From positions 1 through 64,000 of the forward strand of contig NBIV01000278.1 of assembly GCA_003194525.1 (NCBI GenBank): DNA of 64,000 nt, given 5' to 3'. A program made the position numbers and the translations under genes. Shown in pieces: positions 20,785-32,100 of this stretch (within the stretch, counting starts at the first letter, position 1; the number at the start of each line of letters is the position of its first letter). The stretch comes from Gracilariopsis chorda. Taxonomy: Eukaryota > Rhodophyta > Florideophyceae > Gracilariales > Gracilariaceae. The notes under the pieces are model-generated. The model saw nothing but the letters and a program-made list of their open reading frames with translations, had not been told where the DNA came from and did not search any database.

Positions 20785-22070
20785 TCAAGAAGAGACACCC
20801 ACCACCTTCCCGTCAAAATTAGCGAGATACTTTGAAATTATCGCTTGCAACTCTGGGAAAAGTTGCCTTTCCTCCCACTGACCGTTGATATTCAACGCCA
20901 TACCACACCAGATCACGGCTTTTCTCGCATATATAATTCCATCCACGTCTCTCTGCGCACTCGCTGCACGCACAGACTTTGCGGCAAGCCTCAAACAATA
21001 TTTCTTGCCGGGGTTTGAGAATTGTCCAGAAGACTTTGGTTCATCAGCCCAAATCTGATTCTTCAACAAACGCATCTTAAAATCATCCCACCGATAGCGC
21101 CAGTAGTTGTTCAGTTTCTGTATGACAAAGCTGTCCGTTGGCTGAACAATATGGGTGGCGTTATATGGAAAAAAACGTAACTTTCGTTTAGCTTTCCGCG
21201 AAAACGGCTTTAAAATCATCAGTCAATTAGTAGTTTTTCACATTTTCAAGACACAAAACGCGCTTGCGTCTATCTGGCAGAAATGCTAACACTCTTTTCT
21301 CTTTCACCCACTGCAAGAACACATGTCCATTCATCCAGGCTTTTGGGCTGGTTCTATAAACAACGCCAGGAACATTCTCAGCCAAATCTCGAACTGGATA
21401 GCTTTTGTCAACATTTTTGAAGATCAACATCGGGAAACTCAGGGCGGCGTGAGTTTCACCTCAAATGAGACCCATCATCGTGATCCCATCCACCCCTGAC
21501 ACAACATCTGCACAGCAAACGCTTCTACCACCTATAAGCGACAAGGTTTTGTGGTTATTCATGTTAATACAGAAGTTTGTTTCGTCAGCGTTGAACACAT
21601 CCTTCTCATGCAGCGATTTGCAGCGAAAATCTCGAGCCAGCTTTCCGCGATAGTATGCAACTTTCCTTCCTATCTCTTCTTGTTTGGCAGTGGACACCAT
21701 CAGTTTCCCACATTGCGAACGGCTGACAATGTTGGATCTCTCCATAAAATTCTGCATCCATCTAGGAGTTATAATATCCTTAAATGGGGTTTCCGCTGTG
21801 GCTATCAATCATTGTTGCATAATATGCACCGTCCGATTTAGCGGCTATCCGACTCAGTGCGAGTTGCGGCAGCAACCATCCATTGAACTTTACACCCGCT
21901 TTCCGCATTTTTTTGAACTCTTGCAGCAGATCTTCTTGCAAAGCTGCTACGAATGGCCTTACTTTGCGACCTCTTTCATTCTTTTCTTTGCCGTAGTGCC
22001 TCTTGAAACCTGATTTCGTATGCTTAAGAAATGAAAATTTGCTGTTCTTTGACGTTCGGTCGTGACCCAT
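20785..22070 (-). pseudogene. Broken pogo/Tigger-like transposase
   Basis: Spread over four frames: 21780-22070, 21461-21808, 21227-21430 and 20785-21219. In order these show a basic N-terminal part, a CENP-B-type helix-turn-helix block (ITPRWMQNFMERSNIVSRSQ), the first catalytic Asp in VFNADETNF, and SPKAWMNGHVFLQWVKE. The equivalent of the second Asp (usual LLLDNA) reads LCLENV, an apparent D-to-E change. The third Asp is in ATHIVQPTDSFVIQKL. The order and motifs are those of the DDE_1 superfamily. At least two frameshifts and one stop separate the pieces, so no full-length transposase can be made from this copy. Confidence 0.8.
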
Positions 22071-22540
22071 TACTAAATTCTCATGGTTTGTCCAGTAGTG
22101 ACTGTCTAGTTGAATTTTCGCTTTATAGTTACCACGAAAGAAGCGTGGAAACTGCTTAACTGCTCGCGAAGTTACGTGCTTTTCACCTTAGTGTGCTGCA
22201 TTTTCAATCATCCACTTAGCAATTGTGGCTTTATGTGTGTTTGTGAGGACAGTTTAGGCCTGGGGCCTTGGCTGGTCACTTGCGGAGCTAGTTGCTGAAG
22301 TTGTGTTTTGCAGGGATGAGTTCGTGTCATTGATCTTTTTTATATTTGTATGTTCTTGCATGTTTCGAGCGCCATTGGTTTGGGAAGACATGCGGGCAAA
22401 AACGCTGAGAATGTGTGAGGCTTGGAGCGACATCTTTTCGTCTTGCTTTTAATACCAAACACAACGCAGCGTAAGAAACGGTAAAGATGACTTGTGTACC
22501 AGTTTGTATTTACCGCGCAAAGATGTCGTTGTTGTGCTTC

Positions 22541-22655
22541 GTGTCCACACTATTAGGGTGAGGACTCTTGCTTCTTGCACCTGTATTAGTGAGGAACACA
22601 CTAATATTGGTTTCTACAGTATAATCGAACCCACACTAATCACAGTGAGAACCTG
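22541..22655. repeat. Right subterminal repeats and terminal repeat
   Basis: Carries degenerate copies of the left palindrome (TCCACACTATTA at 22544, ATTAGTGAGGAACACACTAA at 22585) and the terminal inverted repeat ending ACCTG at 22655. The right array is shorter and more worn than the left. Confidence 0.75.
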
Positions 22656-22805
22656 TACTATGCAATTGACAATATCGAGAAGTCAAGTCATATTGGCTGA
22701 AATAGGAAAAGCCCTTGATCCTTGCAAAGCAAGAGAAGCATGTCAGTACAAGCTTTAGTCGAAGAGCAAATCTGTGTTGGAAAGACGCTGCCTTGTAGGA
22801 ATGCA

Positions 22806-23363
22806 TCATTTCCAAGGGTATCCTTCTATCTTCGTGTAGCCGTTGCCGACTCTGCGTGGGTAGTCGGAATCAAATTGGGAAAAAGGGTTCCTTCCAGCGG
22901 AACGCTGCGTAGATAGCCCCGTAGATAGCAGTGGCTACGAGCGACGTTCCTTTTACTGCTCTGTTTTAAGGCATGACAGAGCAGCCTCTGAGTAAAACTA
23001 GAAGCATCGAATCTCACCTTTCTTGGACGAACAACTACCGTAGCTCGCCACACTTCAGCAGCCGATGATCGTTCAAAGCTCAGAACATAGACCTTTTTAC
23101 ACATAAATAGGCAATATCCATCGCGGACGCAAGGCATTCTTCCACATCTGCACAAAACAATCACAGAAAAAATGGAAATGAAGTTACCGCCACATTGAAG
23201 AAACAGATTCTTTAATGTATTCGACCAAAAGCGTGTGGCAGATACAGAGTTCCGCAACGGAAGTACAGTCGATGTTTTCACGCTTAGTGACTTGAAGAAT
23301 AGGCGTATTGAGTAGGCGGCACGGCCTCACGCAACGCAGCGGGGTTTGGGAAGAAACGGACAT
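22806..23363 (-). CDS. Unrecognised three-exon gene, 134 residues
   Basis: Found from splice signals. Exon 1 (23188-23363) starts at an ATG (MSVSSQTPLRCVRPCRLL) and ends in phase 2 at donor GGCG|GTAACT. A 40-base intron ends TTTTGTGCAG. Exon 2 (23018-23147) ends PRK in phase 0 at donor AAG|GTGAGA. A 113-base intron ends CTACGCAG. Exon 3 (22806-22904) ends YTKIEGYPWK and stop. The sum is exactly 135 codons. The protein is cysteine-rich in the middle (SMWRCGRMPCVRDGYC) and basic at the exon 2-3 join. No signal peptide or domain is recognised. The 3' end lies about 150 bases from the transposon's right end. An upstream exon before 23363 cannot be excluded. Confidence 0.6.
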
Positions 23364-24428
23364 GGGGAAGAGACAGAAGACTGCCAACTTTGGCTGTTCC
23401 GCTGGACTGCTTTAGAGCCAATTTGCCTTCTGGTGGACTAGATCTTGGGCCTACGAAATCTGACGGGCTTCGAAGCCAAGACGATATTGCAATGACATAT
23501 GTTATGTAAACTCAGGAAACGCTCTGCACAGTTTTCTTGTGGCTATTCGACAATTGACTTCAAATAAGGTCAAAACCCAAGACCTTCTAGCAGAAGTAAC
23601 TATCCCTTATTTTTCATATTTTGGGTCTCTATTAAACACTTATATTCTTCTATTTCTTGACACATCCAAGCGATTGATCAACATTACAGCATTAAAGCAA
23701 AGACAAATCTCGTAAGAATCTAGTATACGAACAGTACACAAAGTATACGTGCACCTCGTGGCCGAGAATTTTATCACAAGTACCTCTCCTCGTCTTTTAT
23801 GCCGTAGGAAAGCGTCATAACCAATTTCGTTTAGACCACATGTCCATCACTCCAAAGATGCAGCAACTCAATCTTTCACATCAAAAAGACCGCAACCAAT
23901 GCAAACAATTCTTATTTTTCTTCGAGTACAAACCGTAAACAATTTTGTTTACTGAACATTGTGATTTGTTTATTCTACAATCTGTTTGAGAAGGAGCTAC
24001 TCATGAACCAAAATTGGAAGAAGTAGAATCGGCTTGTAAGTACGTTACCGAAACTTTTCTGAAGCGTGTAACATCCACAGCGTTTCCATTTATAAACATG
24101 AATCAGCCGTTATAAAAACTGTCATAGATCAGTTTACAAGTTTTGTGGCTATCCAAAGAGCAAATAATACAATGAAATCACTTGAATAAAGTACATTTTA
24201 ATCAACGGGGGTTCAGCAACAACTCTCAAAATATTGTAACATTTTTTTAAGTACGTAATGTTGTTGCCGCAAATAGATAAGCATGTAAAAAGGCTGCTAT
24301 GGGTGTGCTTTGGGAGGGAAAAGAAAAGGACATGAGAGAACAGAGCAGGAGCGTTGAATGGCGCCGCCGTCGTTTCGAGTATATTCTGTCGCCGCGTCCT
24401 TCCAGCCTTGCAGAAGAGCGCAGTTGAA
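23364..24428. other. A+T-rich intergenic, no gene supported
   Basis: Short frames only. A plus frame lacking any early start ends at about 23518 with protein-like text (GGLDLGPTKSDGLRSQDDIA) but overlaps the minus-strand first exon, so it was not called. Confidence 0.4.
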
Positions 24429-25054
24429 ATGCAGCTCATCGATACGCTAGGCTTAGGTCAGTGCATTGACTGGCTCACTGTTACTGTTGACTGTGCATAT
24501 CATATCTGTTCACTGCGAGAGAGGACGACGCATATGGCATCGTCAGGAATCGCCGAAAATACGGCAAAAAAGATACGTTGCTTGATGATTATATACTAGA
24601 ATTTTATGTTCATACAATCAGTCAGTTGAGACACATTGCGACGATTTCAAGTTCTGGAATCTTTCAGATACCTTAAGCACTACTGCTTTGAGCAATCCCA
24701 ATCTAAATGCTCAGCCCCTGACCTTCATACCCCAAGCATGTGAGAGAAGAACGTTTTACTGTTACAAATATTATGGAAGAAAAAGACTGAAATTATGCTT
24801 CGTCCCTGAAACGATGGTAGTGGTCTTCTCACATGGTGCTATTCCCTGCATACATTCTCTACTTGATATTTGACATTCACTGCAGTCTGATGTTCAGTAG
24901 TAATTTTGGAGCTCTTTTGTCGAGGGCGTATGGTGAGTGGCCAGCGTCCAAAATCAAGGGCAGGATCCACTGTCGAATGAAGTCTGGTCCCCACTCCGAT
25001 AAAGAAGGCGAAAACGTCCAATTCCACTACTTTCTAACTTACGAAAGAAAGTGA
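24429..25054 (+). CDS. Possible multi-exon gene, incomplete model
   Basis: An ATG at 24429 opens MQLIDTLGL and meets a donor-like TTAG|GTCAGT in phase 1. After 211 bases, the acceptor AATCTTTCAG at 24667 opens a phase-compatible exon (TLSTTALSNPNLNAQPLTF, CERRTFYCYKYYGRKRLKL). Further on, the acceptor CATTCACTGCAG near 24887 opens a frame ending at 25054 (SRAYGEWPASKIKG, NVQFHYFLTYERK). I could not join the last two parts in phase, so the middle junction is open. Not recognised. Confidence 0.35.
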
Positions 25055-25644
25055 GAATGCGCCAACAACCCCTAAGAAGTAGAAGCCGTTCTCACTGTCA
25101 GAGTTTACAAGTTTTCACGTTTTGTTTTTCTGATAATAAATGATTCATAGTATAATGCAGGGTTTTCAAACGATTTGCGTACCATCGTGTAGAGGGAAGT
25201 GATGTAAAAGAATACTGTATGAAACTAGCAGATAACTCGATTTTTGTCATAAAGAGTAGTTACAATGATGATTATTTGCAACCATTAGAACAGCTAAAGC
25301 TTTTGGTTGACAAAACAATCACTCTTAAAAACCTGCCTAGTTGTTTCCATCCAAGGGCTTAGTTTCGTGCCGTTTCGAATTTTTTTATGACATTTTTCTC
25401 TCTACTGATTATGAATTATAAGAAAAGCGTAAAGAAAATTCCATCTTATGAGATGCATTATATTCTGATGCTGGTCAGAAGATATACAATATGATTTTAT
25501 GAAATCTCTAGAGAGTCATCGTTTAAGTTATTTAGCGCAATGCACTTCTCAAGAGAACAGCCGCTATCAGCGGAGCTAGCAGCAGGCAAACATTAAAAGT
25601 AAACCCGTAACAAAACCATCACATTTGAGATACTGAGCTTAGTT
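25055..25644. other. A+T-rich intergenic, no gene seen
   Basis: No frame or signal of note between the two convergent gene models. Confidence 0.5.
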
Positions 25645-26690
25645 CTATACTTCCAACGGAAGTACAACTGCTTTACGATGCCAACCGCTCGAAAAGAAAC
25701 AAGCATCAGGTACACGTACAATCAACGTATCAAATTTTATAGAAAACCTATCGATCGATCTGGAACGCTGCATGGCAACGAAAAACGTTGGACCTGCTTC
25801 TGGATTGAACCGAAACCCAAAAAAGCCTTCAATTGCGTCTTGTACTATGTTTTCATTGAAAACCCAATTGGAGGCTACTATTGTGCAGATATTACTCGAA
25901 TTATGCCGGATCTTAAACATGTTTATCTGGCACTTCTGTGGTATGAAGCAGTAGAATAGGGCAATAATAACGGACTGGGGTTTGCTCCCGTACCAAATTG
26001 ATGATTTGACACAATTAGCCGCCTGCTCACTTTAAAGCCCCAATCTTTAAGAATCCAACGGATTTAGTGACATCAAAAGGCCCAGAAACAAGTGTCGGAA
26101 TAGTAGTAATGGCAAATACTGAACAGCGGTGCAATGCATGTATATGGGAGAGCACTGAAAGACGTTTGGGAGTTTACCTCGCTATAATTGAGCTCAGTTA
26201 TGTATCGCCCTGCGGTAGGTAGCAAGCATATGAAAAATTGCAATTCCGAGACCGCACGTTGCACATTGTACATAAGGTTTACGCTAAAGTCGGATATCTG
26301 CAAAACAACTGTTTTTAGATAAATATCGTCAAGAATGGTGAGTTTTCCAGGTAGTTGGCATCTGAAAACATGGATCATCGGCAGCGGGAATGTCAATCTA
26401 AAAAGTTTAAATGAAAAGAAGGAACTGACCGATAAGAGTGGTGACGGAGGTAAACAGCAGTTCCGGTAGGTAACTCTTATACAAAGACGATTACGAAAGC
26501 AGTTCGAATAACCGTGCTAATACTGGGTTCCATCATACAGGCAAGAGATTTAAATTTTACGTATGCTACGCTACTTACCTTCAGGGAAGAGTAGACAGCA
26601 CCCAAAGTTGGCAAGGTCTAGAGACAATTCCCCAGGGTTGCTTTTTCCTTGTTGCGACGGCAGCCCGCCAGCACACTGAGTACTATTCAT
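25645..26690 (-). CDS. Unrecognised four-exon gene, about 210 residues
   Basis: The best hidden gene in the window. Exon 1 (26579-26690) opens with ATG (MNSTQCAGGLPSQQGK) and ends LLFPE in phase 1 at a perfect donor GAAG|GTAAGT. Exon 2 (26430-26475, 46 bases) reads LPTGTAVYLRHHSY and ends in phase 2 at TCG|GTCAGT. Exon 3 (26178-26361) follows acceptor TGTTTTCAG, reads CQLPGKLTILDDIYLKTVVL and ends NYSE in phase 0 at GCGAG|GTAAAC. An acceptor at 26398 would add 12 residues in the same phase. Exon 4 (25645-25935) follows ATACCACAG and ends AVVLPLEV and stop. All phases agree, giving 210 or 222 residues. The protein is soluble, beta-rich in look, with a CC pair near the start. No domain is recognised. 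Confidence 0.7.
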
Positions 26691-27767
26691 CTCAGAAATG
26701 GTTGTAGAATAATAAAACATTTAACCAAAACTACTCCAATTGGTGGTTCATGCCCACTACTGTGGCCAACTGCCAATTGACTCTTCCATATCTCACGTGT
26801 CTATTCCAATATTATTCTTCGTAGTTCATGCAATAAATACACTACAAAAACATTGGTGAAGTCAACCAGGTGCCAAAAATACCTCCTTGTCGGCATTTCA
26901 ATTCATATTCTCTCCCTTGCTTGAGACATCAGTCATGGACGAGGGCGAATTGCGAATCTCAGCAGACTATGGGTGGTAAAAGTGTACTGCTCTCCGGGTC
27001 ACCGGTTCAAACCTCTGCTTCAGAGACACAATTTGCAGCAAACGCAGCGCATCATTTTTCTTTATGTGCAAGCTCTTCACCCTTTAACACAAATCCCTTG
27101 AGTCGCACCCTTTCAAATGGCTACATGAACAGCAACACTCAACCTCGAGGACCAACCCCAGTCTGAAATTTCACAACCAATTTCCGGTCAGTGCCCCTGC
27201 AGCAACGGAGTTGAACTCCGGAACAGCGGGTCAACATTGGTGCCCAGTCTGTATACGGGTTCCAACTTCCACCAGCATTGGCTAATTCCAGACCTACCCC
27301 AGCGACAAATTAGCCGTCGTATAACGTCTTCGTACGGTTAAATTCGACTAGTCGGAGTAATGCATCCCAGTTCCGGCTTGCGCCGTGGTTTCACCCATTT
27401 GCTGCCCTCGATAAGGAAATAGTTTCCAAATACGCGGATGGCTCTGGCACCTTACCCGGGGACCTTCTTAACTTAATCACCACGTCGTGGGATTGAAAAC
27501 CTCGGATCGCAATCCCAGTGCAACAGACATGAGAACACTGTGCAGAATCTGGCTGTGGCTGATGTGGCGCTGATGCCGATAGCATACCAACTGCAAATCC
27601 AGGCTTTTTTCTAGGTCTCAGTTCCTACTTGTTTGTGCTTTGAAGTTAGCCTGTTCCGAATGCGCGGGTAGATCAGTTACGGCGAACGTCTTGCTGAACT
27701 TGCAACTTTGGCGTGGGGGATCTTTCCAACAGCGTGGAAAGAATCCCTGTGTCGGGTATGACCGATT
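26691..27767 (+). pseudogene. Protein-like plus-strand stretch, unresolved
   Basis: From about 26930 to 27480 the plus strand reads as protein in successive frames. First comes a Ser/Thr/Asn/Pro-rich piece (NGYMNSNTQPRGPTPV). Later parts read STLVPSLYTGSNFHQHWLIP and FHPFAALDKEIVSKYADG, ending TTSWD near 27495. The first part follows an acceptor-like CATCAG at 26931. I cannot tell a decayed gene from one with unseen introns, and no family is recognised. Nothing else in this interval is supported. Confidence 0.25.
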
Positions 27768-28662
27768 TTATGGGCAGAGTTCAAGCACCTTCCCCAGCAG
27801 AGCCGGTCCAACTTCCTCCAAAGCTTCATCCGTTAGGAACACAATGGCGACCCCAACTGGGGTATTTTGTTCCGTACCAAATCGTAGAGATTTATTGGAT
27901 TGCGCCGCTTCACCGACGTGGTCAGTACGTCGCACTCCCCGAATGTTGGCGATTCCACGATGCATGCCAGTGTCTCTACGTCGAGCTCCCACTGGCACTA
28001 ACGTGACTCGGCTCATTCCTCACTCAGGATCCCTGGTTGGGGCTTTGGTCAGTAGTTGTCACCAAGTAGGCTGCGAGCTCTGCGTCGTACATTCTCGTTG
28101 AGATTTGGAACCAGAATCGACTGTGTTTCATCAAACCGCGTATGCAGGACGCTATTAGCAAGTTGGACCTCATTTTCTGCCTTTAGAGTAGTGAAAACGC
28201 TGAAGATGTACACTATATACTTGGTTTGATTGACAAAATTGACTTGGGCGAGGTCCCGCTGGAGCGAAGCTGCTTCATTGATGGTAGCGGTGGTGGTACT
28301 GCTGGCCTGGGTCTTGGTAGAAACACCCCGTTCGCATGAGATTTTATCTAACTTGAACCATGAGAGTTCCGAGAGATTTCTTCCGAGGAGGCAATTAAAC
28401 TCTACAATGCACAGCGGCACGTACTAAAAACCCACCCAATTTAGTATGTCAACTCGGTTGACTAAGACGGCGTGTGCAAAGGGGATCGCCCGACGGCCGA
28501 TACCGATCCCAAAGTGCCAAAAGAAATGGAGCTAGATGCTGATGACATGTTCACAGGCGAATTCTCTGAGGGAGCTCCTCCGGTCTCCTTTCCTCCCAAG
28601 GCGAGCTGTAGGCCTTCAGGGGTACGTTCAATTAAAATTTCCCGCTTCCGGGACATTTCCAT
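27768..28662 (-). CDS. Unrecognised three-exon gene, about 256 residues
   Basis: Exon 1 (28504-28662) opens MEMSRKREILIERTPEGLQL, is Ser-rich toward its end, and stops in phase 0 at GATCG|GTATCG. An 80-base intron ends GGGTTTTTAG. Exon 2 (28063-28423) reads YVPLCIVEFNCLLGRNLSEL and TKYIVYIFSVFTTLKAENEV and meets CTTG|GTGACA in phase 1. A 44-base intron containing TACTGAC ends GTGAG. Exon 3 (27768-28018) ends DEALEEVGPALLGKVLELCP. The sum is 257 codons. The last intron has a weak acceptor; without it exon 2 simply runs to a stop at 28049 (177 residues), and exon 3 has its own ATG. The first donor is also weak. Function unknown. Confidence 0.45.
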
Positions 28663-29117
28663 TCTATATGGGCGTAGCATAGCGTAGCTGGAGTTGCATT
28701 TAACGGGCTGTGGTGATACTGGACCACCTTCGAGCTTGGGAGGTGTTCGATGAGTTCCATGGTTTCCTAGCTTCAGTCATATCCGTTAAGGCGGACGCAG
28801 TATCTTATAATATCTTCTTGGTTCCAGGTGTGCCCCATAATTCTGTCAATGACAACCTCTTGTTTGTATGCTTGCCGGCATTGCCGTGTTTTTGTGATCT
28901 CGCTTGTGTGGGGTTCCCCGTGGTACAGGAAAGAGAAGGGGTGGTGCAGAGTGCGGAATATTATCCCTCAAGAGGGCGTCCTCATGGATCGGTCGCCGCG
29001 CTGCCTCCTTGTTTCAAGGGAGATTTGTCCGGCTTTCTCGGTAACACTGTCGTGCCCCTTGTCTGCAGGGGTCTTCCGTCCCATGTTGAGGGTACTCAGG
29101 TAAAGCTGCAAGCGTGC
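28663..29117. other. Boundary region between host genes and the retroelement block
   Basis: No supported gene. The frame 28710-29159 has no ATG. The sequence here does not match the B-type LTR expected upstream of the first element. Confidence 0.4.
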
Positions 29118-32100
29118 AGGCCTGTTGCCCGACTTTTTGCAGACTTCGCGCGCTACTAATATCTCTTTTGGATTCTACGAAGACTTGCTTATTTCGGCGC
29201 AGGTACGGGGTCAGTTCCGAGTAAGCGAATCTTGTGGAAGCCAAGTGGCTGTGATGAAATTTGGCAAAGCGTTCAGGGACTCGTCTCTGGTAAATCAACG
29301 TGCACCTGTTCTGATCCCCGCTCCTTTGCTTCAGCGCACAAGGAAGACCGCCCTCTTTTCCAGCAAGCGACTGGAAAGCGTCAACTGGTGAAAGTTTCTC
29401 GCGTCAGCTACTATCATTCCTTGGACTTCCTGTACGTATTGTAAAGCCCCTCACTCTGAAGTGCACAGAGCAAGACTGTTCGTGGAAAACACATCTTACC
29501 CGGAGAGAGTTACCAGGGTCCAGAGAACCCGGACCTCTAGGGTAGCGGTGATAGTATCTCCTGCCAGTGCGCCCGCCTTGAGAAGTTCTATTTGTTTCCA
29601 GGCCCGTATCACTACAGCCGATGAGTATAGTCCAGGCGTTGAGTACCCGAACTCCACCTATGATCGCGTACGAAACGCGTCTCGACGAGCCTTTTAGACT
29701 TGGTTACACGATCTTCGCTGACGTCCTCGCTGTTGAGTATTTGAGATTCTTCTCCGATCCAGTTCTTTTGGTTCTTTGTGTAACAGAAGCCTTGAAATCT
29801 CTCCTTTGGCTTTAATAAATTTGTAGATATCTCTACATTTGGTTTCTACCTAGTTGCTTTTCTTGGTTTTCGTTGAATGTAGTCCTGTAAGAGCCATGCC
29901 GGACTGCGAAGTTGAAACAAAACGCACCTCTGGATTGAAAGTTCCTCGTTTCCATGGTAAGCATGGTGATGATTATATGCTGTGGCATCACTGCCTTTGT
30001 GCTGCGTGCCATATTAATGGTGTCTGAAATGTCGCTAATCCATCCGTTTTTCTATCTACTACAGATAGTTTTACTCAAGAAACAACAACGGCAGGTACTT
30101 GCATCGAATTATTGACTCCTGTATTATTGCAAAATGAAGAAACGCGTGTGGTATCATCCATGATCTCCCTGTGATGCTCCATTACGCGTAGTCATGGACG
30201 TAGATGATGATCCTGCACGTATGTTGCAACTCTTGGATGGACGCTACGCCTTCAATAGCACTTTATCCAAGATTGAAGTGCAGAAAAGATTGTTCCCAAT
30301 GTCGTAAAGCGGTGAGAACATGTCCAGCTATGTGGTTCATTACACGGTATTGTTCGTTCAGTTAGACCTTATGGGAAAGGATGCTGCCATAACGGAGTCT
30401 TACAAGGCACCTATACCACTTGAGACCATAAATGCGGGCAGTTCGGTGGATTCAACGTCTGCTGCACTACGTACCAAGGGCATAAGAGAACTAACGTAGG
30501 AATACGTTGCAGCCACCCAGTTCTTTTAGTTCTAGACATACGCGAAGTCGGTAGAAGAACAAATCAAAGGTTCTGGGACTTTCCGTGTGTCTCAAAGCTC
30601 TAGCAACACGTGCATCAAGGTCAGCAGTGACTCTGATGATCGCCCAAACACAGCTGTCAGAGCATATTTGGGGTCCAGTAACAGGACCTGTCACTGTGAT
30701 TTCTGTGAACGTTACGGTCACACAGAGGGCAGATGCAATGTGAGTCCCGATAAACTGGAGAAGCACTTACCCAACAGCACCCCGAAAAAGCTTCCCATCA
30801 AGTCAAAGAGCAAATCTGGGGCTTCCAACTCTTCCACCACATACTTCATTCTTTGAAGACTGGTAGCTCGTCAGAGAATGAAGTACGTGGTGTGGTACTA
30901 TAAAATTCTTCCATCATACCTCCCGACCGTCGCGATATGGAAACCTATGGCGATATTGGTGCTACATCAGAATTCTTCCATTTGGTGTCTGCGTTCACTC
31001 CCGTGTCCCTGTACCTCGTAGAAACTCGAACCATCGTGCTTGCAGACAACAATTATGTATGTGCAACGCAGCAAGGTGACATATTACTGCCATTTGAGTA
31101 CGCAAACCTATGATTGACTAATGTCCTATTCGTTCCAGAACTGGAATAAAATTTGGTGTCCGTACGATGCATGGTGGACAAGGGCATTCAATCCTTTTTT
31201 TCGCTCAAGTAAAGTTCTTCTCACCTTGGAAAACGGGTTTGTAGTCGGCAGTATCCATAGCGATCTATGTTCAGGGTTGTACACCCTACCCGATCCAATA
31301 TGGCAAGGTACCAACCCAACCTCACCCTCGTTGCCAACGGATGGAGATCATTACATGAAGACATCGGAGTCCAATATTGCTGATTTATGGCATCGGCGAC
31401 TTGGCCATATGAATGCGGGCGACCTCCAAACAGTGTAAAAACATGCTGAAAGGGTGCCAAAGATGTCCGACATGGAGGAGATATGCCGCCTTTGTATGCT
31501 TGGTAAGGCGCATAAACTTCCGTATCCTGGCAAGTATGACCGAGCATCAGCCGTAGATGAGGTGGTACACTCCCATATGCTAGGAACTCTTGTACTGCAT
31601 ATCCCACAAAGGTTTCAATATGCCTCTCATGTCCTTGAAGAGCATTCAAGGTATCCATTCTTAGGCTTCATGATGCAAAAAAAAAGAAATTCCGGTGTAT
31701 TCGATGCAGTTGAGCACAAGGTCCAGCAGCTTGGAGGACTGGGTATTGCGAAATTGCACGCAGATAATGCCGAAGAGTATATTGCATTGCAGATGAACCC
31801 TGCAAACAAACTTCAAGATACTTTTTTCTCTCTCACGTGTAATCCGGAACACAATGCAATAACCAAGCGCATCAATCACACTATGTAGGAAGCTGCTCGA
31901 GCTCTGCTCATACAGGCAATTCTATCAAGTGCTTTTGGCCATATGCGTGAAAGCACTTCATACAAGTTCACATTAGGGTTTGTAACTCTGCAACTGGAAG
32001 CAGCCCTTAACTCTTGATGACTAGTTCAAAACCATCCCAGAAGTATGTCAGAGTGTTTAGGTGTGCTGCGTTCGTGCTTAAGATGAAACTGGATACCAAG

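Larger units (their letters stand above)
19538..22655 (-). mobile_element. pogo-type (Tc1/mariner superfamily) DNA transposon, inactive
   Basis: About 3.1 kb, bounded by TA at 19536-19537 and 22656-22657, the target duplication typical of the superfamily. The left end reads CAGGTGAACACTGTGATTAG and the right end, read inward, CAGGTTCTCACTGTGATTAG. Terminal inverted repeats of about 30 bases show a few mismatches. Inside each end are palindromic subterminal repeats (separate entries). A DDE_1-type transposase remnant on the minus strand fills 20785-22070. About 1.1 kb between the left end and the transposase is non-coding. It sits between the glycine-rich gene and a three-exon gene and breaks neither. 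Confidence 0.85.

Noticed and set aside
26960-27030. tRNA-like or SINE-like segment with GGTTCAAACCT
   Set aside because: It has a B-box-like stretch, but the upstream A box and the cloverleaf do not fit.
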